Of a DNA stretch of 64,000 nt, positions 55,403 through 64,000 are shown piece by piece (positions within the stretch are counted from its first letter, which is position 1; each line of letters opens with the position of its first letter). The stretch comes from Capniomyces stellatus. Its lineage: Eukaryota; Kickxellomycota; Harpellomycetes; Harpellales; Legeriomycetaceae. The position numbers and the translations under genes were made by a program. A model generated the notes under the pieces. The model worked only from the letters and a program-made list of their open reading frames with translations, did not search any database and was not told the DNA's origin. The stretch is from assembly GCA_001661515.1 (NCBI GenBank), contig LUVW01000037.1, positions 18,958 through 82,957 of the forward strand, given 5' to 3'.

Positions 55403-57702
55403 TTTTTTTGTCAACTAGTTGTATTTATTTGTTTTGAATATTTGAATCGCAGTTATGCGTTTATCAAGTATGCGGCGCTGTTTAAATTTTGAAAAGCTAA
55501 CGGTGATAAACAACATTCAAAGCCCAAGTCTGAAACCTACTACTTTACACATTAAAACCAAAACGACTTTATGGCAAACCTTTTTTTATTAAAGTATGCT
55601 GTTATCAGCAATATTCAGAACATTGAACCTGAAACATTGTAGCTATTGTAATTTATAACGCTCCTTGTTTTTTCGAGCAAACCCGTTATCTATATATATT
55701 AATTATCGCAGTTTACTAAATACTCGATCAGGTAAACGATGCATCGGTTTTATCTGGATCAATTACTTCCAATCTTGATGGGACTTTCGATCTGATAAGG
55801 GGCGAGATTAATTAAAGAATCCAGGGAAACTTGGTTATATTTTAAAAGGCAACTAAGTCGTAAATGGGAAATGGTCATTTGGGCTTGTTTAATATATTTC
55901 AAGACAGGTTAAGATAGAATAACGACGTCCAATAAGCAAGTCCAATATGTCTTAATACATCCCGAGTACTTTGGATTTTGGAGCATGCTTTATAGTGTAG
56001 CGACACAAAAAAATTGAACTCAGTAATGATTCAACGACATATAAGTTTAATTGTATTTTTGGTTGATTTGACCAGGCCAGCACAACCAGTTTATTACTTT
56101 ATATCACTAGGCTCGTACTTTTATTTTGGCTGGTGATTTATTACCACGTGACAATAAGGAAAAAAAGCAGATTCATGTAATGCTCAAGGGATTTGTAATA
56201 AAGCAGGGCACAATTTCGGCTTTTTGTTTTCTAATTCGCACCAAGTAAAAACTTAGTAAACTATAAATGAACTCCATTTATAAATATATCTTGTTTTACA
56301 CTAGTGTTGGGATACAGATATATTGGTGTTGAGGCTTTTAGATGCCTTATTGGAGGACTCTTGAAATCTCTCTATAATAGGATTTGGTTGGTTTTACAAC
56401 AAACTGCCAAATCATTAAAGCGCAAACGTTTCAAATAAGAAATAAAGTCACGAAGGAAAAAGAAAACTCGGAGGAGAAAAAGAAAACTGCTGAATTTCAA
56501 ATTTTATGCAAAATGTGGAAAAACGGGCTGAAAGTGAAAGAGGAAAAATATCAAGTTTACAGTTAAATGTAAAGTGGTAATAAGCAGTATCGAATCAGAA
56601 TGAAAAATGGCTGAGTTGGAACCCCAAAAGCAGAACCCATGGCTGTGTGATTGGGTTTGCTGATCAAGAAAAAATTGGTTTTAACAAAAACAAAAGAGAT
56701 AATTTAAAATTACAAAAGGGCGGTCTATAATTTGGAACAAAAAATAACAATGAACTAAGAACAATGCAATCAATTAATAATAGCGAATAAACAAACAAGG
56801 TTGAATAAAATTAACATGCGGGAATAAAATGATTCTGGTAATAGTGGAGTGACTAAATAGGTTAGAGTGGTAAAAAAAAAAAAAATAGTCCTATGATTAA
56901 AAAAAGAAAGAAATCAACTAATTATTAGATATTTACTAGTAGCTGTGATAAAGGTAATAAGGCGGATTAACGAAACTCTGCTTTTTAAGAACAAAAGTCT
57001 ACTTTATACCCTAAGAAATAAAACTCGACTAAAGAGCAAAAACAGAGTAAATTCAAACGCATTGTACTAGTAGAATAGGTTTAAAGACAAGAAACAAGCC
57101 AGCTCAATAAAGCAAAGAGAAAGGCAAAGAGGACAAGATACTTTGATTAGAGAAAAGATAATTCATTAACGCGCTTAGTTTATGCCATGAATTGACCATC
57201 AAATCAGTCGCAGTAAAATCGAATAGATAAAATAGCAATTATAAACAATCAGGCTAAAGCACAAAAAAAAACATAGTGCAGAGCGCAAAAAAGAATACGT
57301 AGCGTATAGAGCGGAAGACGTAAAAACGATTACAGGCGTAAACCAAATATAGCGGAGACACACACAAGCATTCAGAAAGAAGAGAGAAAGGTTTAAAAGC
57401 ATAGCATTTTTTTTAAGCAATCGAATTAATAAAAAGTAATGATATTAAGCGATTTCATTTAAAAAGTGGAATATAAAGATAAAAGAATTCAAATTGCATT
57501 TAAAACAGTGCGTTTTAAACAACAGCTAGGATACACGGATATAGATCAAGTTGGATAAATGCAGCCCAAAGGGAGTTGGAGAAGAAAAAAAAATAAGAAT
57601 ATCGATATAAAAAAAAGGCAATATAAGGCACAGTTATATAGCGACAGAAACACCGAATAAAATAAAACAAACAGACAAAAAAGACACAAACAGACGACAA
57701 GG
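55403..57702. other. 2.3-kb gene-poor region
   Basis: No credible exon. The right half (56380-57700) is A/G-rich on the plus strand and includes many AAAGA-type tracts, perhaps the leader of the phosphatase gene. No RNA gene recognised. Confidence 0.5.
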
Positions 57703-60519
57703 ATGGGAAACTCGAGTTCGAAAGCAGAGCTTGGGGAAAAGGAGGAAGCTCGAACTGGAGGAGGCCTAGATAACAGATTTAAAAGCAGCAGGGTGGATTC
57801 ATTGAGTTTGCAAAAGACAAAGTCGCATCAAAGCGGGTTAATGACCAAAATTAAAGACAAGTATGGCGAGGGGTTAAACTTACGAAAGTCAAAGTCAACG
57901 CAGTCAAATTCGGATTTGAGTACAGTGGATCCGCTGTTCCAGCAGCTAAATTTTGATAAGGAAAAGCTGAAAAGGGATGAGAGCAGTGCAAATATCAATA
58001 CCAGCGGTAGCAAAGCTAACATGGGCACTGAACAGGCAGAGAAATTTAGAAACAAGGATGGCGAGGGTTTAAGCGATAAGGCGAATACTAGAGAGAATGC
58101 AGAAGAGTACGAGACTGAAGGTGTTGGGCTAAAAGTATTTGAAACTGGACAGAGTTCCCGACAAAGGAATCTTAGTTTAGACACAGGGCTAAGCAGCCTG
58201 CTAGATAAGGGGCTAGCAATAGGTAAGGGCAGAAAGAAAGCGGAAGAAGATGTTGGCGACGCTGAGGATAGGTTTCAAAGTAGGAAGAGTTTGGATGATG
58301 GGGATAGAGGTAGAGGTAGAGCTGATGGGTCTGGTAGAAGATACAAAGATGAAAAGGAGGGTGAAGGTTAGTGTAAAGAAACAGAATAAATAATAATAAT
58401 AATAAAAATACAAGTACATGTGAAGAATTGTGGGGACAGAGTGGAAAGGGTGGGGTGAGAAGAGAGTATATCAAAAGTTATGGAAATGTGTTGGCAAAAG
58501 GAGAACGGTCTTGCCATGAACATAACTATTTTTAAAACTATAACTATAACTAAAACTACAACCATAACCATAACTATAACTATAACTATAACTATAACTA
58601 TAACCATAACCATAACCATAACCATAACCATAACCATAACCATAACCATAACCATAACCATAACCATAACCATAACCATAACTATAACTATAACCATAAC
58701 CATAACCATAACTATAACTATAACTATAACTATAACTATAACTATGAATATTACCTTAGCTATTGTGAATAATGAAAGAGCGTCGAAACCGAGCAAGTCT
58801 TGGCTAAGTATGGCAGGATTTCCAGATATTAGCAGTAGGAACACAACGGAAAAAATAGGCACGAGTGGGGGCAACACACCGTCTTATAAGCCTTTGCAGA
58901 TGGACGAGATAATATCAAGGCTGCTGAGTGACGGGTTTAGTGGGAAGATGAAAAAGAAGATTGGGTTAAAAAGTAGCGAAATAGAGGCGATCTGTCACAA
59001 TGCAATGGAGGTGATAATGAGCCAACCAGTGTTGTTGGAATTGGTTGGACCAGTAAAAGTTGTTGGAGATATTCATGGTCAATACTTGGATTTGATTCGG
59101 GTGTTTGACAAGTGTGGGTTCCCGCCATACGCAAACTATTTGTTTCTAGGGGATTATGTTGATCGAGGGAAACAGTCATTGGAGGCTATACTGCTGTTGC
59201 TGAGCTACAAGATCAAGTACCCAAACAACTTTTTTTTACTGAGGGGGAACCACGAGTCTTCAAGTGTGACAAAGGTGTATGGCTTTTACGATGAGTGCAA
59301 GCGACGGTCGTCAGTGAAAATGTGGAAGCTGTTTATAGATGTGTTTGAGAGGCTGCCAATTGCTGCAACGATAAACGACAAGATATTCTGTGTTCATGGA
59401 GGGCTGTCACCAGGGCTAGAAAACATAAACCAGATTAGACAGATTGAGAGGCCAACAGACGTGCCCAATTATGGGATCATCAACGATCTGCTGTGGAGCG
59501 ACCCATCAGAGTTTGCAGTTGATTGGGAGGATAATGAGCGCGGTGTGTCATACTGTTTTGGGCAGTCGATTCTGACAAAGTTTCTTATGGACTTTGACTT
59601 TGACTTGGTGGTCCGAGCGCATATGGTGGTTGAAGATGGGTACGAGTTTTTTGGAAACCGGCAGTTGGTCACTGTGTTTAGCGCACCCAATTACTGTGGC
59701 GAATTTGACAATTCTGCTGCAATAATGGTTGTTGACGAAAACCTGATCTGCTCGTTTCAGATTTTGAAGCCGCTGATAGACAACATCCAGAATGTGCTGG
59801 CCAGAATTGAGGATAAATACTTGAAGAAACTCAAGTCGCCAAACAGGATCAAGTCGACAACACTAAAGCCCTCAAATGTACGTAAGCTAAGCAAGCTGCG
59901 TGTCGATCAGCAGTCGCAGAAACAACAAACATCATCAACATTGCCAATATCGCCAATATCACCAACATCACCCACAGCAGCAGCTCTACCTAACCCCGAC
60001 CTCAACTCGTTCAGTCCCGCTGCAAACATAGCCGAGTTTAAGAAGTCTTACAAACTCAAAACCACCAACACTGAGGATTCCGACATTGATTCGGTCGCCA
60101 ACAAAAAACACAAGTCCAAGTACAAAAATGCCCTGCCAATTGCCGACTCAGACAGCAATACTGCAAGCGCTGCCAACACAGCCACTAGCACCACAGCTGA
60201 CGGCCAAGACATGGCTGACCACCACCATCAGTACACGGTTTTGGACGAAGTTGATGAGTCCGATGCGAGTGTTGAGTCTGTTTACAATATGAGAATCTCT
60301 GTCAAAAAGAACAATGGCGAGTACTCTGCTGATGATGACGAAGCGTACAACACTAACAGCAATGATGATTACGACAGCGACGATAACAGTAAAAAGGGTG
60401 ATGACGATGATCTCATTGATGACGAAGACAACAATGGTGTTGACCTCGAGTTTAACCAAGTCGCCGGCCTTGATTCTTCTGAACCCAACGACTCAATAGC
60501 CATATTTCAAACCAAGTAG
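57703..60519 (+). CDS. PPZ1: PPZ-type serine/threonine protein phosphatase with acidic C-terminal extension
   Basis: Two exons, 57703-58366 and 58760-60519, joined in phase 1 (G|CT), giving 807 residues. Fungal PPZ phosphatases regulate potassium/sodium balance and wall integrity. The N-terminus MGNSSSK is a myristoylation signal shared with yeast Ppz1. A Ser/Lys/Glu-rich, disordered region of about 250 residues follows. The PP1-like catalytic domain (about 270-575) shows [66 protein letters not shown] and [11 protein letters not shown], so all metal ligands are in place. Unusually, about 230 residues follow the catalytic core. They include a Ser/Pro/Thr linker (SPISPTSPT) and an Asp-rich acidic tract ([22 protein letters not shown]). 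The intron is largely a TAACCA/TAACTA hexamer array. Confidence 0.92.
58537..58745. repeat. Intronic ATAACC/ATAACT hexanucleotide array in the PPZ gene
   Basis: About 34 head-to-tail hexamers, with runs of ataact at both ends and ataacc in the middle, ending about 14 bases before the intron's AG. The sense strand is open through the array and would read (Thr-Ile)n in frame with exon 2. Confidence 0.95.
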
Positions 60520-60842
60520 CATCAATGCTTCACCTGGCTCTGTACTCTATATATGCCTTGATGCGATATATCATATATTATTATTTGTCATTTTGATAAC
60601 GCGCTTTATTTAACTTAGTTTTCTAAAATATTTCCCACTTTCTTTTCAGTCTATTTATTTCTCATTAATTACACCAACAGTAGTTTTACCAAAATTATTA
60701 AACAAGTGTATATATATATAATACCCCACAAGGTCAATAAGAAAACAAACTATAAAGTGCCCGCTAATTTAAATCGGATCTTTTAAAAATAATTAAATAC
60801 ACCGCCCGTCACCCCTCTTTTTTGGCATTTGGCTGCCGCTAG
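60520..60842. other. Convergent intergenic region with an SSU-rRNA-like 16-mer
   Basis: A/T-rich 3' spacer. At 60799-60814 it holds acaccgcccgtcaccc, identical to the near-universal 3' motif of small-subunit rRNA, but flanking sequence shows no rRNA similarity that I can see. Also TATATATATA near 60708-60720. Confidence 0.4.
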
Positions 60843-62045
60843 CTAATTCATGTTAATTCCAACGTATCGATTTCTGTTCTTTAGATATTTCAGCCTAACA
60901 AAAATCATCAAGTAAAAGAATACCCCAAAGAACACACACGTCAGTACCAACCCAACAAACTCCTGAAATCCCGCCCACTGAAGCCCCTCTTTCCCACAAA
61001 CCCTATAGTACCTCTCTACCCCATCCATACCGCTCCCCGTTTGGATTTTGTCAGGCTTACTATAATCTGCTTTGTACAGCTTGTTTAGCTCCGCTTGCTT
61101 ATAGAAAAATTCATTTCCCAACATCGGGTGCTCATTTTTGCCCAAACCTGCTCCTTCTCCGCTATTCACACCTTTATCTAATTTATTTACTTTACACTCT
61201 ATTTCTTCAATATATCCATTAACCAAACACAACTCCTCAAGCGCACTTGTCTCAACGCCACCCTCATCGTAGTCATCGCTACCCCCCTGTTCACCTCTTT
61301 TTGCACCTTCGTCCTCTTTCTCCCTCCCACTCCGTCTTTTTTCCATCGCTTTTTCCTTGGACAGCTTTCTAATCACTTTTCTCGAGCATTTTAAACACCC
61401 TTTTCGTATCAATTGTGATTTATAAACTTCTTCAACAACCTTACAAGTATACTCTGTATCCACTCCTGCGACTTCATCTACCTCTGTGTCCTTTTCCATC
61501 TGTTTATCTTTATCTTTATCTTTATCACCATTATCGTTTCCCTCTACAACCACCTGTTCCACATTAACCACAGCTTCTTTCTCCTTTTCCTTTTCCTTTT
61601 CTGAATTGATATCGACTTTAGGCTTCACAGATTCCTTTATTACTTCACTGCTCACAGTTACTTTTTCAAAAGTATCCTTATCTTCTGAAACCTCATCACC
61701 CATTACTTTCACTTTGCCCTCTTTAATTCCATCTGCAACCGTTTTATCCGATTCAGCCTTTGTCTTCACATCGTCTGCTTTCTCTCCCTCATCCTCATCT
61801 ACCTCTTTCTTTTTCTCTGCCTCTGCCTCTGATTCTACCTCTGTCTCTACCTCTACCTCTACTTCTGCTTCTACCTCTGATTCTGCTTCTGCCTCCATAT
61901 TTATAGCCGTCCTGTTTTTTTTTAAATCATCTTTTTCGGTTCGATTCTCACCCTCTCGTTTTTCGCCATTTTTCTCAGCAACAGTAACAGACGCAGCAAC
62001 AGACGCAGCTTGTGCTTTTTGGTCTCTATCGCTTTCTGGATCCAT
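60843..62045 (-). CDS. Unknown acidic low-complexity protein with C-terminal membrane anchor
   Basis: Single-exon ORF of 400 residues. Residues 25-200 are dominated by Glu, Lys, Val and Asp in short periodic runs (EVEVEVETEVE, KEKEKEKE, DKDKDKD). Residues 205-235 are basic with a CLKC motif. About residues 355-383 form one hydrophobic segment (LVLTCVFFGVFFYLMIFV), followed by a short basic tail (RLKYLKNRNRY). The layout resembles a type II or tail-anchored membrane protein with a long charged head. I do not recognise a family. The antisense ORF across it (61486-62121) is Ser-rich and only reflects the Glu codons. The ORF is long and ends in a coherent membrane segment, so it is probably real, although it could be expressed only conditionally. 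Confidence 0.65.
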   Translation of the reverse strand: MDPESDRDQKAQAASVAASVTVAEKNGEKREGENRTEKDDLKKNRTAINMEAEAESEVEAEVEVEVETEVESEAEAEKKKEVDEDEGEKADDVKTKAESDKTVADGIKEGKVKVMGDEVSEDKDTFEKVTVSSEVIKESVKPKVDINSEKEKEKEKEAVVNVEQVVVEGNDNGDKDKDKDKQMEKDTEVDEVAGVDTEYTCKVVEEVYKSQLIRKGCLKCSRKVIRKLSKEKAMEKRRSGREKEDEGAKRGEQGGSDDYDEGGVETSALEELCLVNGYIEEIECKVNKLDKGVNSGEGAGLGKNEHPMLGNEFFYKQAELNKLYKADYSKPDKIQTGSGMDGVERYYRVCGKEGLQWAGFQEFVGLVLTCVFFGVFFYLMIFVRLKYLKNRNRYVGINMN

Positions 62046-62654
62046 TTTATCTAAACACTTTTCTTCCGATTATTTCTCTCCCCGTGTATCTACCTTTATT
62101 TTGATTCTTCTTTATTGTTAATCTAATGTACTTTAACTAGCCACAATCCATTCAAAGGGCCTTTCTTGCTGTTGACTTTCATGCTATTTATAATCCTATT
62201 CAAGTCAATAACAAAGTGCATTTTACATCCAAGTCAGGTATTTCCCCTCCTTTTTTCTCCTACTGTCAAATATTATTAATGGGTTTTATAAACGATCGCT
62301 AATTTGATTGGATAATCCCCTTAAACGCAGTGATTTACTTTAAAAGTATAAACCGATTTCCCAATAATAATAAAAAGTATATTTCAATATAAAAAATGAA
62401 AAAGAAGTGTATACATAATATGCATACAAGTGATTTTTTATTGCAACATAATCACTATTAAATGCGACCGTCTGATTTTAAAGGCGCAAAATATCACTCC
62501 CTCCAAAAAAATATCAAAAAAAATGTCAACCAAGATACAATATAACATCGTTGAAAGCATCATACTTTCTCTGGTTTATTACCAAAATCATCTCTGTTTT
62601 AAATGTATCTATTAGATATCAAGGACTAAAGAATCTAATATCAAACACTAATAA
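62046..62654. other. Intergenic, no gene seen
   Basis: A/T-rich spacer between two minus-strand genes. It probably contains the 5' flank of the acidic protein gene. No element recognised. Confidence 0.5.
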
Positions 62655-64000
62655 TTACGAGAAGCTGATGTCGTCGTTAACCAACTTGTAAAATGTGGAA
62701 TCGGGGTCTTCCAGCAACTTTTCTCTATCGTCGTACTCTATGACTCTACCACCATCAACCACAACAATTTTGTCGTATAGCATGATCGTTTTAAGTCTGT
62801 GTGCTATAGTGATAACAGTGCAATCCCCAAGCTCGGTTCTGATTATATCTTGAACCTTTTGGCTGGTCAATACATCGATTGCTGATGTTGCCTCGTCCAG
62901 AACCAGAATCTTTGACTTGTGCAGCACTGCACGCGCCAAACAGAGCAACTGACGCTGACCCATAGACAGATTGGATCCCCTTGAGTGGATCCCCATCATC
63001 AAGCCAGACTCGGACCCATAAGTAAGGTTTTCTGTGCTACTTGAGCTTGCCCAAGACTTGATATCAGCAACTTCTAGTGATTTCCAAATCTCCGAGTCTG
63101 TGTACTCGTTAAATGGATCAAGGTTTTCTCTCAGAGTTCCAGAAATAAGAACAGGATCCTGCGGAATGATCTGCATTTTAGAGCGAAGGTCATGCAATCC
63201 GATTTCACTGACATCAATTCCATCAATGATAATTGATCCCTCGGAGGCTTCAAATATTCTAAACAATGCTAGAGCCAAGCTGGTCTTTCCCGACCCGGTT
63301 CTCCCTACCACTCCGATTTTGGAGTTTGACAGAATGTTTAGATTGATATCTATCAGTGCTGGTTCTAATTCAGGGCGGTATCTGGCACTGTAGTTGCTGA
63401 AAACAATGTTCCCATTTTGGGGCCAGTCCTTAGGGGGTTCGTTTCCGGGTATTATCTGGGGAGATTCTGTTGGAAGTTTAGAGAATTCAAAGTTTCTTTG
63501 GATAGAGTTTAGAATAGACTCCAAATCAACAAACTTTTCAACGCTAGAAATAAGCAATGGCGTTATGCTTAAACTGAATGAAGTGACTAGCGCAATTTTA
63601 GTTGGGCTAATTGTATCTTTGTCGGTGTCAAACTTCAAAAAAATGTCAAGAGTGGAGATCAGAGAGCCGATAAAGATCAGGTATACACCCATAAATTCTA
63701 TCCTTAACCGCAGCCAGTTTTTCAGCGAAAAAAGAGGGTAGCTTGCCATGATGTTGTAGTTCAGTAAAGCTAGATTTTTTTTGTAAAACTCACTGGTCAT
63801 GTTATACGATTGAACGGATGTCATTCCTGCCAACAGCTCGCCAAATTCGGTCTCCATGGCCAACTTTGTCTTATTTTCAAGAATTTTCAGTTTTCTGCTT
63901 GGTTTGGTGTATAAATAGTAAACTGCGATGATGGCAATAATGAGTGGAATGGATGCGTACCCAAACTCTGGAAGCGATGCAATAACAACAACGAGGAAAG
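62655..64000 (-). CDS. ABC transporter, ABCC (MRP/Ycf1/Yor1) subfamily, C-terminal part
   Basis: Open from the window edge (64000) to the stop at 62655, about 448 residues; the start lies outside the window. It covers the end of the second membrane domain, with PSRKLKILENKTKLAMETEFGELLAGMTSVQSYN, the typical last cytoplasmic loop of ABCC proteins. The second ATP-binding domain follows: Walker A GRTGSGKTS, Q-loop MQIIPQDPVLISGTLRENLDPF, signature LSMGQRQLLCLARA, Walker B ILVLDEATSAID, and the H-loop His in TIAHRLKT. All catalytic residues are present, including the Glu after Walker B. Such transporters export glutathione conjugates, organic anions or drugs, or act in the vacuole; the substrate cannot be told. 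No intron appears in the visible part. Confidence 0.93.
   Translation of the reverse strand, partial: FLVVVIASLPEFGYASIPLIIAIIAVYYLYTKPSRKLKILENKTKLAMETEFGELLAGMTSVQSYNMTSEFYKKNLALLNYNIMASYPLFSLKNWLRLRIEFMGVYLIFIGSLISTLDIFLKFDTDKDTISPTKIALVTSFSLSITPLLISSVEKFVDLESILNSIQRNFEFSKLPTESPQIIPGNEPPKDWPQNGNIVFSNYSARYRPELEPALIDINLNILSNSKIGVVGRTGSGKTSLALALFRIFEASEGSIIIDGIDVSEIGLHDLRSKMQIIPQDPVLISGTLRENLDPFNEYTDSEIWKSLEVADIKSWASSSSTENLTYGSESGLMMGIHSRGSNLSMGQRQLLCLARAVLHKSKILVLDEATSAIDVLTSQKVQDIIRTELGDCTVITIAHRLKTIMLYDKIVVVDGGRVIEYDDREKLLEDPDSTFYKLVNDDISFS

Noticed and set aside
58537..58745. Interstitial telomere-like repeat
   Set aside because: The unit (ATAACC/ATAACT) differs from TTAGGG-type telomeres and lies within an intron; it fits the genome's other intronic hexamer arrays better.
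61486..62121. Plus-strand Ser/Thr-rich ORF of 211 codons
   Set aside because: Mirror of the Glu/Lys-rich minus-strand ORF, which ends with a coherent membrane segment; the plus reading is pure low complexity.

Overview
This window is nuclear DNA from a fungus. It carries spliced genes (GT-AG introns, a few apparent GC-AG), AT-rich spacers full of homopolymers and simple repeats, and several products typical of fungi: PEX8, TIM54, a PPZ-type phosphatase, a Kin1-type kinase and a Ymc1-type carrier. It also keeps genes that model yeasts lack: a DONSON homologue, a DHCR7-type sterol reductase and an HSDL2-type dehydrogenase. That mix, with low GC and kilobase-long empty spacers, fits an early-diverging lineage such as Kickxellomycotina/Harpellales. 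The lineage is inference from gene content, not proven here. One 400-N gap (50343-50742) and a single N inside a homopolymer (16791) show a draft assembly.

Layout, left to right. 1-350 (-): decayed trypsin-like protease cut by the window edge. 1410-2924 (-): secreted tyrosinase. 5486-7995 (+): monocarboxylate-transporter-like MFS protein, 3 exons. 8456-9703 (-): TIM54. 10130-13768 (-): tubulin cofactor D. 14589-14852 (+): possible small basic cysteine-rich protein. 18119-24674 (+): very large Kin1-like kinase with a KA1-like C-terminus. 25209-26226 (-): ELO fatty-acid elongase. 30739-32076 (+): unknown secreted or membrane-anchored protein. 32385-35091 (-): PEX8, 6 exons. 36304-37595 (+): HSDL2-like dehydrogenase. 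38951-40741 (+): DHCR7-type sterol delta-7 reductase. 41358-44367 (+): MGS1/WRNIP1, 10 exons. 44601-47553 (-): DONSON homologue, 8 exons. 48151-51730 (-): secreted Pro/Glu octapeptide-repeat protein. 53020-53931 (+): mitochondrial carrier. 54276-55402 (-): Tda10/glycerate-kinase-like protein. 57703-60519 (+): PPZ-type phosphatase. 60843-62045 (-): acidic protein with one C-terminal membrane segment. 62655-64000 (-): ABCC transporter, C-terminal part.

Themes. Lipid and peroxisome functions cluster loosely: elongase, PEX8 with a C-terminal SRL signal, a divergently transcribed HSDL2-like enzyme and a sterol reductase. Two replication-fork factors, MGS1 and the DONSON homologue, are convergent neighbours 233 bp apart. 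Surface and secretion genes are the tyrosinase, the octapeptide-repeat protein, the CCCC-tailed protein and the dead protease. Introns in four genes carry tandem arrays with 6-12 bp or 10 bp periods. Exon structures were assembled by hand from reading frame, splice signals and remembered family motifs. Those given exon by exon keep phase throughout, but no transcript or database evidence was available.
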